DNA of 30,672 nt, taken from Irineochytrium annulatum. Lineage: Eukaryota > Chytridiomycota > Chytridiomycetes > Chytridiales > Chytridiaceae. The notes below the pieces were generated by a model that was not told the DNA's origin, ran no database searches, and worked only from the letters and a program-made list of their open reading frames with translations. Numbering within the stretch: the stretch's first letter is position 1; each line of letters begins with the position of its first letter. The translations under genes and the position numbers were made by a program. The stretch spans positions 1 to 30,672 of the forward strand of contig JADGJL010000221.1 in the NCBI GenBank assembly GCA_027600665.1, in the 5' to 3' direction. Positions 10,425 to 20,567 of the stretch are shown here, piece after piece.

Positions 10425-10508
10425 GCATCCGATGTCGCGCAGCTCGCGTTCGTGGCGCTAACGACGGAGAGGCTGCAGGTGCGGAGTATCGTGAGCAGGG
10501 TGGTCTAG
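10425..10508 (+). pseudogene. Relic of a seven-helix receptor-like gene (paralogue of the 14529 gene)
   Basis: Codons 10425-10499 encode a 25-residue stretch that aligns without gaps to the end of helix 5 and the following loop of the 14529-16045 protein (its codons 15188-15262). By eye 15 of 25 residues are identical, with TTExxQVRSIVSR shared and conservative changes elsewhere (R/K, L/M). The frame then reaches a stop at 10506-10508, and the rest of the receptor is not recognisable nearby. It is most simply a fragment of a duplicated paralogue. Whether an intact neighbour once lay here cannot be told. Confidence 0.6.
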
Positions 10509-10611
10509 GACCTCTCGAATTGCAGCGGCCTCGGGCAAACACGGGACACCAGGCATAAATCCTCAAGTTTGACGCTCGGAAGCATAATACAGCCGGCCAC
10601 CCACCCCAAAG

Positions 10612-12398
10612 ATGATCATGACGCCCGCGACGTCAGCGTCCCCAGATGCCCACGCCGCCGTCGCCGGCCCCGTCGTCGCCGTATCCCGGCCCACGACGGC
10701 ACCCGCCGCCTCCCCGTTCCCTGGCCTCCCGAACCTCCGCTCCCCCGTCGCTATCCTCCTCCACGCCCTCCGCAACGGCGCTCGCGCCTCGATCCTCGGC
10801 TACTCCATCCGCTCGGGACTCCTCCTCCTCCTGCGCCTGATCCGCGTCTACTCGCGGAAGATGACGCTTGCGGACGCCATACGCAAGTCCTTTGGCAGCG
10901 AGGACGCGGTCCGGTTCGTGGCGTTCTTTGGGTTGTTCGCATTCCTCTGGAGGGGTACGAACAGCGTCGTGACGAGGATCAGGGGACGGGAGGGGAAGAT
11001 CAACGGGTTCATCGCGGGCAGCGTGGCTGGGCTCAGCGTGCTCGTGGAGACGAAGAGCAGGAGGATCACGTTCGCGCACCAGCTGCTCGTTCGGGGTCTT
11101 CAGGTTCGTTTTTTCTTTAGTGGCCAGCGCCGTCGTCTGGTCTCAACATGACTGACGGCGTTTTTTCTACTGATTACCCGAACAGGGATGCTACAACGCT
11201 TTGAAAAAACGCGGCCACTTCTCCTTCCGGCACGGCGACTCCCTCCTCTTCGCCCTCGGCACCGCGCAGGTGCTCTACGCCTACGCCATCCGACCCTCCA
11301 CCATCCCGAAATCGTACTACCATTTCCTAAAGTCCACGGGGCCCATAACGGAGGACGTCCTAACGCTGGTCCGGCAAAATGTGGACGAGGGCGTGGCGCT
11401 GAGCGCGGACGCGTTGGCCGCGGCCGTGGAGAGACAGCATGGACCGCCCGGGGCGGTGGATGTCGCGAGGGCGCTGGGCGAGTTCCCAAGCGTGCTGCCT
11501 TGTGAGATCATGCATCCGCCGAGGCCAAGCTGTAACCATCATGCCAGTTGGACGTTTACAGTGAGTTGCTAAATAGCCGGGAGGGCTCCTGCTTTCGAGC
11601 TAACGTTTTTTTTTCTTTTTCGCTTAATAGAGGGTCTTCATGAAGATCTTGCCCGTTTATGGCAGTTTGAACGTCGTCCCCATGGTTGTCTTGAAGACGC
11701 GGGAGCTGATCAAGAAGCCGGGCTCACTGGCCGTGCGCGCAGCCTTCAACGCCGTCAGGAGTTCGATTTTCTTGGCTGGATATGTGTCTTCTTATATGGT
11801 ATGCCCGCTTGGTCTCATAAATTTGCCCCTTGCAATGTCACCAACTTTTGCAACCTGCAGCGTTTGGTCTGCGTCACTCGGGACCTCATCAAGTACGGGG
11901 CGTTGAAGCGCGATAACAAATATAATTACTGGGTAAGCTCTTTTCTCTGCTTACGTCGCACTTCATGTGATATGTTCTAACATTCAAAAGATTATCGGTT
12001 TCCTCTCCTCCTGGTCCATCTTCCTAGAAGACAAACGCCGGCGCTCCGAGCTAGCCATGTAAGCCTCTACCTCGATTGCTTACCCTCCTAACCCATCCCC
12101 TTTTGCAAGGTACGTCCTCCCCCGCGGCGCCGACGCGCTCTACCAATCCATGTACAACCGGCGTTGGGCGCCCGATATCCCCTACTTTGAGGTCGGCCTG
12201 TTCTCGCTCGCGATGGGGCTCATCGTGAGCTTCTATCAGGCCGAGCCCGACGTGCTGTCGACCGTCGTCGCGAGGCTTTTGAGGAGGATTGATCTGACGA
12301 TTGAGGATCCTGGGATCTCAAAGGAGAGGGAGGAGAGGAGACGGAGGGAGAAGAAGGAGGGGAAGCTGGTGGAGGTGGGGAAGGGGGATAAACATTGA
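10612..12398 (+). CDS. TMEM135: TMEM135 family multi-pass membrane protein
   Basis: Six exons are proposed: 10612-11103, 11186-11560, 11631-11798, 11861-11932, 11991-12058 and 12110-12398, with introns of 82, 70, 62, 58 and 51 nt, giving 487 residues. TMEM135 proteins are peroxisomal/mitochondrial membrane proteins related to the Tim17 fold and linked to lipid and organelle dynamics in animals; the fungal role is not established. Visible hallmarks are hydrophobic segments around residues 100-150, GDSLLFALGTAQVLYAYAIR, the Cys-rich PCEIMHPPRPSC motif near residues 269-280, KILPVYGSLNVVPMVVLKTR, an RSSIFLAGYVSSYM helix and the FLEDKRRRSELAMYVLPRG motif. The C-terminus is a basic/acidic coiled tail. 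Every splice keeps the frame and joins recognised motifs. Confidence 0.88.
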
Positions 12399-13307
12399 GC
12401 GGGGATAAGCTGAGATAGAGGTATTTGTTTTGTGTTCAAGACTCCGCAGCTATTGGCGTGATGGATATTGAGTGGGAGTTGTGTACTTGTCGCGATGGAT
12501 GATCACATGCATTGAAATATATGTAAAGTTCTGAGCACGGAGAACGAGTTGGGCGGCCGCCGGCCGGTGAAGGGCCATCTCCCCGATAAGAAAAAATCTC
12601 CGATTTACAATCTCGTCCCTTCGTTATCCGCTCGTGCGGCCCGCTTCCCCTCCGGCGAACGCCAGCCTCGTATCCTAAGAACAACCGTTAGAAACGTGGG
12701 GGATTTATTATTTAATTCAGTCGCAAATAAGAGCCATTAAAACCCGCGATCCTTGCGGTATAACCGCCCTTCAGATGGTTACTCCTGTCAAAGAATTGCA
12801 AACGAACGTACGCAGCCCCGCCTGGCACCGGCGGACCCCACTCGGGGTCGCTGCGTATTTCCAGCAACTCGGGTTTGGTGCTGGGTGCTCGTGACCTGGT
12901 TCGAATTTCGAAAATAATCAACGAGCGAGTGAGCAGCGAGCACCGCCTTGCGACCAACCCTTTCAAAAGGGCAACGCATCCCCCTGTTGTGACTGCTCGG
13001 CCATCCTCGACGATCTTTCAATCAAACAACTCTCATCCCATCAACGCAACGTCACCTGCACCGACACCGACATCAACATCAACATCCTCATTCTGTCCGT
13101 CTTGACCGTCGTCTCCATTCCCCACGCCTGAGCCCTCGGTGAGTACATCAGGATCGGCGTAAATCATGCCGATGCTGTCCCTCCCGTCACCTTCGAGCAC
13201 CTTCTGACCATCCTTCCCTCAGCAGCAGCAACCCCACATCGTTCATCGCGTACCGTCGCCAAACTCAGCTCCCTACTTACCCCCGACCGTCCAACCCACC
13301 GCTCAAC
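12399..13307. other. Intergenic region with probable 5' leader intron
   Basis: No gene is recognised. The right part is probably the promoter and leader of the 13308 gene. A strong donor (gtgagt at 13139-13144) and an acceptor (ccctcag ending at 13222) suggest an 84-nt intron in the 5' UTR. A GGTTCGAAT sequence near 12898 looks like a tRNA B box, but no tRNA fold is seen. Confidence 0.4.
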
Positions 13308-13683
13308 ATGCTCAACTTCCTCACTGGCGGCCAGAAGGTCATCCTCGGCATGATCTCCGTCCCTGCGTTTGCGGTCGGGTGGTTCGGGACCGAGGCCATG
13401 GTTGACAAGAAAGAGAACATGTGAGTTTGGGGGCTTTTGTCTTTGCCTGCGTTGATCTGTGATGCTGACTGCGTGCGTTTGTTTAGCTTTACGCGCATGA
13501 AGAAGGCCGAGGAGGACAATTTGCGTTTATACCCCGTCTCGTACCGCAAGGTTGGTGCGTCTATATTACTGCGTATTTTCAATTTCTGGTTTCGTGTGCT
13601 AATATCGCCATACTTTTCAGGACTCGCAGCAAGTCATCCACCTCACTAATAGCGAGGCCCTCGCGCTCCTCTGCTCTTGCTGA
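13308..13683 (+). CDS. Small single-pass membrane protein, unknown function
   Basis: Three exons are proposed: 13308-13420, 13487-13550 and 13621-13683, with introns of 66 and 70 nt, giving only 79 residues. The N-terminus (MLNFLTGGQKVILGMISVPA) leads into a hydrophobic helix to about residue 28, followed by a charged stretch (RMKKAEEDNLRLYPVSYRK) and a short tail ending in two cysteines. Splice sites are good consensus and three exons stay in frame, which supports a real gene despite its size. The size and the layout (helix, then charged segment) resemble small mitochondrial inner-membrane accessory proteins, but I recognise no specific family. A probable leader intron lies upstream. Confidence 0.6.
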
Positions 13684-14528
13684 TTTTTCAGCCCTCGTAC
13701 CCGATTCCCACGTAGCGCCGATCGTCGGCATTTTAAACGAGCCTCCAACACCTGCACATACATTAACACATCCTCTATAACGCTTGCTTTACGACGACGC
13801 ATTTCCTTAGCTCGCTTTATTTCCCTTTTTTGAGTACTTATTGTATTCTGGTACTTAGTCTCGTTATGTGCTTTGTTTATAGCTTTCGATTGTCCTGGAC
13901 GTAGGTTGGGCTTACCGAGACTTTAGGGAAAGGTTTCAACTTTCTCCTTTGTATTCTCTCAAGTACTGTAGGTTGCGTGGGGTTTTTTTCTGGATTGGAT
14001 CTATTACTACCTGGTTATGCTTTCGACCCCCCGCTCCCACAGTTGTATCATAAATATATCGGAGAGATGTGACTTACTTTTGGATTTGCCGCGATATACC
14101 AGGCATAGTTGATTAGTCGTGACTCCTTTAAATATAACGGAACGCAAGAAGCCTTGCCAAAAACGTGTACCACCGCCGCCAAGCAGACTTCACCTTCATC
14201 ATCCACTTTGCACCAATGCGACGCCGTAAGTGGCTTGTAACCTGCTCTGCGACGCGCGCGCCCCTTCCCAGCATGTGCCCCTTCGGACCGACGTCGTTAC
14301 CGAGGAACACGCGGGTCCGCTGGCATCTCTCTTTCAATGCTGTCTTAAAGAGACCGTAATCCATCCGGACGCACCGACACGATACCGCCTTCCTGAACCG
14401 CGGTCTGAATTGCCTCGTGGCCACGCCAGCTTGCAGAAGGCAGCGACACCTTCCCTCCAAGCCGCAGAAGGGTAAGCTCGACCTCTCGCCTGCAGTTGGT
14501 CGGCCTTCTGACCGATCTCATAGCGGAA
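13684..14528. other. Intergenic region, no supported gene
   Basis: This holds the 3' flank of the small membrane protein and the promoter of the receptor-like gene. A 110-codon minus-strand frame near 14128-14460 has no recognisable domain and is rejected. Confidence 0.5.
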
Positions 14529-16045
14529 ATGCCTCCATATGACACCGTCGCGGCCGATCTCACGGATGTGTGAGTGGTTGTGCTTGCTCTTCTCTTTGCC
14601 TGTTCGATTGCGGTGTTGATGCTCACCGCCAATGCATGCAGGTACCTCGCTGGGGCCGCTACGGCCATCTTCTCGTCCCAGCTGCTCCTGAACCTCTCGC
14701 AGTACAGCGAGAGGAAGACAACCTTCTACCTCCGTCTCAACATCGGCCTCGTGCTCGGCATGATCGGCGTGAACTTTTACGTTATGCCTCACGCCTTCAC
14801 CTTAGCCTCAGTACGCAACTTCCATTTATCTCCTTCTTCCACTAACATATCAAATGCCCTCAGGTTCACACATGGCTTAACAACTGGGACACGACCATCC
14901 GTGAGCTCTGCTCACAGCTTATCTATCTCATCCTCCTCTCGTCCTACTTCGCCCGCGCACGCTGCTTCATTTTCCTTATCCCATCCCCGACAACCCAGCG
15001 TCTCTTTGAAATCGCCTCCGTTGCCGTCCCATTATTCTCCATCCTTGTCGGCACCGCCGTCATTTCCCTCAACATCTTCTTCTCCATCCAGCTGCAGCTT
15101 AACAACCCGGGCGCCAACTCGCCCACCGCCAAGATGGCCCGGTTCATCCTCTCGGCCATCCAACACTTCGTCGCGCAGAGCACGCTCGTATCGCTGGACA
15201 TGTCGACCATACTGGTCGCGACGACGACCGAGAAGATGCAGGTGCGGAGCATCGTGAGCCGGCGCGCGAAGCTCGTCAGCATGCTGTGCGCCATCCTCGT
15301 GCTGGATGTGCCCGTGTTTGTCTTCAAGCTTTTAAACGCCACGCAGCCGGCCGTTAGCGGGTCGGTGCCGTCGTGGTACGACGCTGTCAACCCGCTGCTG
15401 TACCTGCTGTTCGCGGCCAGCATGCTGTCGCTGTCGGAGTTTGCGAACGAGATTCAGAAGTACGAGTACCATTTTATGCCACACATCCTTGCCCCTCGTT
15501 ACTTAGACAGTTTCTCTTCCTCTACTTTCAGGTGGCGCGATAGCATCATCGGCACGGCGGCGGCCGATAGCAGCAGTAGCAGCGACTCCCAAAGTCTCCA
15601 AGGCTTCCCCTTGCAGAAACAACAAAGCCTCCCGCATTCCCCCTTCCACTCCTTCGCCGTCAGCCCCTCCTCCCGCACAGACACGCACTCGACCCTCGCC
15701 CCGCCATCCCGCGCCGCGACCACCATCAGCATCGACGCCACCCGGCCACCGCCAGGCCGGGCCGCGACGACCATCAGCATCGACGCGAGGTCCGAGAGCG
15801 CCCGGAGCCTGCTGCGGCCTTCCGCGAGCGCCAGCAGCAGCGTCGGGGACGGATCGCTGATGACGCTGTCGGCCGTGACGGCGACGCCGCGGCCGCAGCC
15901 GCAGCCGCCGAGGAGGCGGTCGTCGTTGTCTGCGATGGCCGCTGTTGGCGCGACCGAGACGTTTCATTGGGGCGGCGATGGGGCCGCGGTGCCGGCGTTG
16001 CCGACGACGGGAGACGAGAGGGTGTATGGAAGAGAATTTGTCTGA
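14529..16045 (+). CDS. Seven-transmembrane receptor-like protein with Ser-rich tail
   Basis: Four exons are proposed: 14529-14569, 14642-14810, 14864-15465 and 15532-16045, with introns of 72, 53 and 66 nt, giving 441 residues. Seven hydrophobic helices can be read: YLAGAATAIFSSQLLLNL, RLNIGLVLGMIGVNFYV, CSQLIYLILLSSYF, VAVPLFSILVGTAVISL, AQSTLVSLDMSTILVAT, LVSMLCAILVLDVPVFVF and AVNPLLYLLFAASMLSL. The loop after helix 5 is basic (TTEKMQVRSIVSRRAK). The roughly 160-residue C-terminal tail is Ser/Ala/Pro/Thr-rich and probably cytosolic, which gives a GPCR-like topology. No named GPCR signature is recognised. The third intron is a multiple of three without stops, so retention would insert 22 residues just after helix 7. 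A truncated paralogue lies at 10425. Ligand and coupling are unknown. Confidence 0.75.
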
Positions 16046-16835
16046 GGGGACGAAAGGATTTTAAACGCCGAGTTGTTTATCCATTCCTTTTTTTTTTTTT
16101 TTTTTTGGCCCGTCGGGCAACTGCGGTCGCAGCCGCGCCGGAGAAGCAGTTAGGCTGGCGGGCATTGTAGGCGTCTCAGTTTGGGGTGGGTGTGCAGCGG
16201 TACGGCAATGCCGAAGGGCGAATCGCATGGGTTGGCGCTGGTCGTCAACTCCTCTCTCTCTCTCGCTTTTTCGGCACGTTTCTCCTTTTCTTCTTTCGGC
16301 GTTTCGGGTGGCGAGCGGACTAATTCCCGGTGTACACGTTGCGGGTCATCTTTTCGTTCTCGAGAGCGACTGTCTTTACGCCATGTACATTTACTTCGAG
16401 CAGTTCTTACGGCCACAATACATGAATCTAACAAGTAGCTTGCACACCCTTATGGTGTTGTTGCTCAGCTTTACATGCAGGATGCAATGAGAAGCGCGCT
16501 GTATACTAGTAGAAAGGAAGAACACACAAGGAGGTTGATCTAAAACACTCACAGACTCCCTGCAGCCAAAAGCAAGTGGCGATGTTGTCGCAATGAAGTA
16601 GTGCCATTCTGTGACATTATTGTACTATTTATTGTTTTTTGTGGCTGCTTTGCCAAAGCTTCCTGGAGCTGTAAACTCTCCCATTGCGGCACTATCCCTA
16701 TTACTATGTCACTCAATCTACAACCCCCCATTCAACAAAAACGTGCAATGCTTCAGCAAATGAGTGAAGCCACCTCATCATGATTGGCAAACAAGAAGAA
16801 AGAACATTTCCAGCATGCAAAGAAAGAAGTAACAC
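16046..16835. other. Intergenic region with poly-T tract
   Basis: A run of 19 T lies at 16088-16106, just downstream of the receptor-like stop, and a CT microsatellite at about 16250-16265. No gene is recognised. LOG and the receptor gene converge here, so this is shared 3' flank. Confidence 0.55.
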
Positions 16836-17651
16836 TTAAGGCGACCCTGCCTCCCACTGAAGCGGGGCGCCCGTTAGATCATTCGGCGTGTCATACTTGA
16901 GCAAAAAATCGATGGCCTCCTGAGCCGTCTCGACGAACGTCACGATGCCCCTGTTGTCCTCCTTGATAAAGCCCTCTCGGATGCCGGTGTCAATCATCTG
17001 GCGCATGGGGTCGAAGTATCCGGCGGCGTTGACGACGACAATGGGCTTGCGGATGATGTAGATTTGGACCCAGGTCGTCACCTCCATGACCTCCTCGAAT
17101 GTCTATGATTTTTACAAGTGTTTAAGTACAGGTGGAGACTTTATACTTTAAAGCACAACACTTACACCGTATCCACCGGGCAGCACCACGAACGCGTCGC
17201 AGTTCTTGTTCATAAGCTGTTTGCGCGTGTGCATGTCGGGCACGAGGATGGTCTCCCCGACCTTATTACGACCCTCGGCGTAGATCATGGCTTTGGGGAG
17301 GATGCCCAGGACGGACCCGCCGTTCGCCGCCGCGGACCTGGCCGTCGCGCCCATGAGGCCTGTTGCATGCACACGTTCCCTCTCGTTAGTTTCGTGCGAG
17401 ACAGATTCGTGCGAGACGAACAAGTTGGTAAGAATGCCCACCCATGTCGCCGCCGCCGTAGACCATCTTGAGGCCCGATTCTGCGAGAAGCCGTCCGAGC
17501 GCTGGTATTTTGTTATTGGTTGTGAGACAGGAAGAGGAACCAATTCATCGCACGTACCTTCGGCCTGGTCCTTGTAGACGGGCCTCTTGCCCTCAGAGGA
17601 GCCGCAGAAGACGGTCACGGCCTTGATGCAACCGGTCGCAGATGGTGCCAT
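16836..17651 (-). CDS. LOG: LOG family phosphoribohydrolase
   Basis: Four exons are proposed: 17651-17558, 17501-17442, 17359-17166 and 17102-16836, with introns of 56, 82 and 63 nt, giving 204 residues, the usual LOG length. LOG enzymes cleave ribose 5-phosphate from cytokinin riboside monophosphates to release the free base; many relatives act on AMP or other nucleotides. The first Rossmann strand (AVTVFCGSS) is present, as are the GGGDMGLMG motif (residues 47-55), MHTRKQLM with the catalytic Arg region and PGGYGTFEE (112-120), which is the second signature. All key residues are intact after splicing; two of the three introns interrupt the signature motifs exactly. Cytokinin activity itself is inference. 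The gene is divergent from POP5. Confidence 0.95.
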
Positions 17652-17832
17652 GTCGAAATGAGAAGTGAGGGAGTGAGGATAAGTAAGAGGTTGTGGGACG
17701 ATGTCCACTCGATGGTGGTTGCTGGGAGGGTTATGTAGATCCGGCGCTGTCAATTTCTGCCCGATTCACTTCGCTGCGCCAGCTTAGCTGCGGCCCGCCC
17801 ACGCCGTTGTTTTCGCAGCCCCTCCTGGATCC
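17652..17832. promoter_or_regulatory. Divergent promoter region LOG / POP5
   Basis: Only 181 bp separate the LOG and POP5 start codons, so both promoters must lie in or overlap this interval. No named element is recognised. Confidence 0.5.
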
Positions 17833-18346
17833 ATGGTCCGCTTCAAGAACCGGTGGCTTCTCTTCGAGCTCGTCTATGACGGCGACGTCGTAGTCGAGTC
17901 CGTCTCTTCCGGCAACCTCGCTCAGGTCATCCGCGACTCTGTCCAGTCCAACTTCGGAGACCTCGGCGCCGCGCAGATTGCCGCGAGCTTCTCGATCAAG
18001 TATTGGTCGAGCCGGACAGGGCATGGCATCATCAGGGTCGAGAGGGATTTGTGCAGGATGCTGTGGTGCGCGATTACGATGGTGACCGAGGTTAAGGGAC
18101 GGGCCGCGTTGATTAGGGTGTTGCATTGTGGGGGTACGGTGAAGAAGACGCAGGAGGCAGCTGTGGAGGAGAATAGGAAGGCGTTGGTGGAGATGGGGAG
18201 GAAGGGGTCATTAAGTGGTATGTAGGAATGCGCCTTGATTACCCGTCGGCAATATTTACAATTAATGCATTTATGTACTAGACTCGGACATTGCCGCCTT
18301 GCATTTGAAGACAAAGGCGGATATCATGGCCATCACGGAAGCATGA
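17833..18346 (+). CDS. POP5: RNase P/MRP protein subunit POP5
   Basis: Two exons are proposed: 17833-18217 and 18282-18346, with a 64-nt intron (gtatgt...ctag), giving 149 residues. POP5 is a small core protein of nuclear RNase P and RNase MRP, needed for tRNA 5' processing and rRNA processing. The N-terminal MVRFKNRWLLFELVYDGD is the family signature; GDLGAAQIAASFSIKYWS, TGHGIIRVERD and VLHCGGTVKKTQEAAVEEN follow in the expected order. The Lys-Lys after the GTVKK strand and the helix after it are usual. The last exon adds SDIAALHLKTKADIMAIT. The length is typical. The stop lies 83 bp from the stop of the convergent LRRC46-like gene. Confidence 0.93.
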
Positions 18347-18367
18347 TAAATCGTGGATAATAGCACT

Positions 18368-18417
18368 CCTGTTGGCACGCCGGCTTATTATCAACAATCC
18401 TGTTGGCAGGCCGGCTT
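18368..18417 (+). repeat. Direct repeat of 19 bp between convergent stops
   Basis: Copies at 18368-18386 and 18399-18417 (cctgttggcacgccggctt and the same with one change, c to g) are spaced 31 bp apart. Each carries a GCCGGC palindrome. They fill much of the 83 bp between the POP5 and LRRC46-like stop codons and could serve 3' end formation, or be a small local duplication. Confidence 0.6.
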
Positions 18418-18429
18418 GGCACCGCTACT

Positions 18430-20567
18430 CTACTCGAGCTCGAGGATTCGCTGGCGGACCCCGTCGACCCGCCTACGGCTAGAGTCCTTCATCTTCGCCT
18501 TGATGTCGACCATCTTTTGGCTAAACTCGGATGCCATCTTTTGCGCAGAATGAGGAAGTTTAGATGAATATATACCCGGTAGCTTTTTGCATCCCTTTTC
18601 AAAAAACTCACATTCGCTTGCCTCTTCCTTGATCTCGCGATGATGTCCTCGACGGCCGACTTGAACGGCGACGACAGCAGTGCGCTATTCAAGGCGACGT
18701 CGTCGACCAACGTTTTGACGGAGTCGACCTTCCTCAACGGCGGCAGCCTCACTTCCACCGGTTCCGGTTTCGCCATCTTCGTAACCCCCTCGCTCACAGT
18801 GCGAGTTTTCGCGGCCTCCTTCGGACTCTTTGGAGGTTCCTCATTCCCAGCTTCATTCGCGGTCTCCACGACGTCGACATCTTGCGCCGGCGTCACCTCC
18901 TCAGCCTTCATGCCTCCACCCAGCCCCTTCCCCCCGTCGACCACCTCATCCTCACTGTCGCTCTCGCTCTCCTCGCTCTCCTTCGGCTCCCCACCATCGT
19001 CGTCACCATCCCGTCCCATATCAATCTCCCCCAGCCTCTCATCCATGTCCCCCATCGTCATCCTCGCGAGCCGCCTCTCCTCCCTCGTTACCTTGACCTC
19101 GTCCAGCTCGCGCAGGTCGGGTAGCGACAGCGTCAGCCGTAGCCGATGATCAGGGGCGTGGGAGCAGGGGTTGGAAATTAAGAGGAGGTGTTGGAGGGTG
19201 GAGGGGAGTTGGCCTATTTTCAAGACGTGCGTTAGAGTGAAGATGTGGCAGGATAACACCATAAGGAGCATACCGGGTTCGATCTTCTCGATTTGGTTCC
19301 GGGATAGATCCAGGAGCTTCAGCTTTGTCAGGGAGGCCAGGTTTGCGTCGTTGAGGGTCGTAATTTGATTGTCCGCGAGAGTCAGGATGCGGAGGTTGAC
19401 GAGGGGCGTTAGGTTCTCGATAAGCCTTATCTCATTCTGTTTTTTTTAAGCTTTAATATTGCGATATATGAATGGAAGCAACCAGTACCCACATGCTGCA
19501 GATACAAGTGCGTGATTTTGGTCAGGCCGCTTAAACCATCGATTTGGTAGATTTTGCAACGGTCCAGCCGTATGTGGGTAAGACCCAGGAGATGATCGAC
19601 ACTGTAGCAGGCTTAAAAGCTATTCCTAATCACAAGATGACTCGTACTCACGCCTCATCCTCCGTTAGCTCCTCATGCATAAATACGTTCTTGGTCAATA
19701 GCACCTTTAACGATATGTGCGGATTGTTCCTGTCGACTAAAGCTCCATCAACTTCTATCTTTTAAGCAAAGCCTTAAACTCACATCGACGAGCCAGCATC
19801 GATCCGCCCTTCCTGAGCGACCCGCTCAGCGGCCTCAAAGACCTCACGACGGCCCCTTGCTTCACGCCCCTTCCCGTCGACGCCATCGAGCTCGTCGACG
19901 CGACTCTCGATCTCGCCTTGATGTCCGCCGACGAAGCCCTCGACGACGACTTGGATGCCGTCAAGTCCGCCTCCGACGCCGCGCGTGAGAGCGCCCCCAA
20001 AGCCCGCGGCGTCGTCGCGCCAGGTGTTCCCCTCCTCCGTGGTGTGCCGGCACCGGGTGTCGAGGACGATGAGGACGTCAGGCGCGTGGGCGGGAGGAGC
20101 GGCGGGAGGCGCAGGGGCTCCGGGAAGTCGAAGCTGGGAGGGTCGTCATCCTCCGCCGCGACCGCGACGGCGTCCTCAATGTTTGGTGTGGGTACAGGGG
20201 ATGGTGAGGTGGCGATCGCGACGGCGGAGCCTGCGCCTGCGAGGGGCGGCCTTCTCGCCGATGACGTCGACGGTGGGCCCGTCGCCTTTCCCAATGATTT
20301 CCTCGTCGAGGATGCAGAGGACGCCTTAGTTTCTGATCCGGCGACGGAGTGCGAGCCGGCGGAGCTCGCGGGGCTCCTCTTTGGTCTTGAGGATCCGCCC
20401 GTGGAGGTTTTCACCGGCGAGGAGGAAATCGCGGCGGCTTTTGCGGCCTTCAGGGGCTTCGAGGACGGCATTGTAGCATCGGCCGTGGAGGGGATCGGGG
20501 CGGGCTTTGATGGCGCGGGCGCCCGCTTGTTCTCCAGCGCCCGTCGCTTGTAGATGGAGACGGGCAT
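18430..20567 (-). CDS. LRRC46: LRRC46-like ciliary leucine-rich repeat protein with long N-terminal extension
   Basis: Six exons are proposed: 20567-19784, 19736-19652, 19601-19493, 19436-19274, 19213-18612 and 18537-18430, with introns of 47, 50, 56, 60 and 74 nt, giving 616 residues. LRRC46 is a flagellar axoneme-associated LRR protein in animals. The conserved core begins at LLTKNVFMHEELTEDEAVDH, then THIRLDRCKIYQIDGL, ITHLYLQHNEIRLIENL, LRILTLADNQITTLNDA, LKLLDLSRNQIEKIEPGQL and LLLISNPCSHAPDHRLRLTL, followed by an LRR cap. The rest is acidic, then basic at the end. The first 260 residues are Ser/Ala/Pro-rich, lack LRRs and are not seen in animal LRRC46. The first ATG is 20567. The splice from exon 1 (47 nt, joining ARR to DRNN) is the least certain; exon 1 might belong to a separate transcript. 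Confidence 0.8.

Noticed and set aside
10569..11120. 183-codon plus-strand frame overlapping TMEM135 exon 1
   Set aside because: Pro/Arg-rich shadow frame; the other frame carries the membrane helices and splices correctly.
12880..12930. tRNA-like B box (GGTTCGAAT)
   Set aside because: The T stem does not pair and no A box, anticodon arm or acceptor stem of proper spacing is present.
14128..14460. 110-codon minus-strand frame with basic residues
   Set aside because: No domain, no splice continuation, and it lies in the promoter side of the receptor-like gene.
19918..20553. 211-codon plus-strand open frame
   Set aside because: It is antisense to the Ser/Ala-rich exon 1 of the LRRC46-like gene; GC-rich low-complexity coding gives long open frames on the opposite strand. 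No domain is seen.
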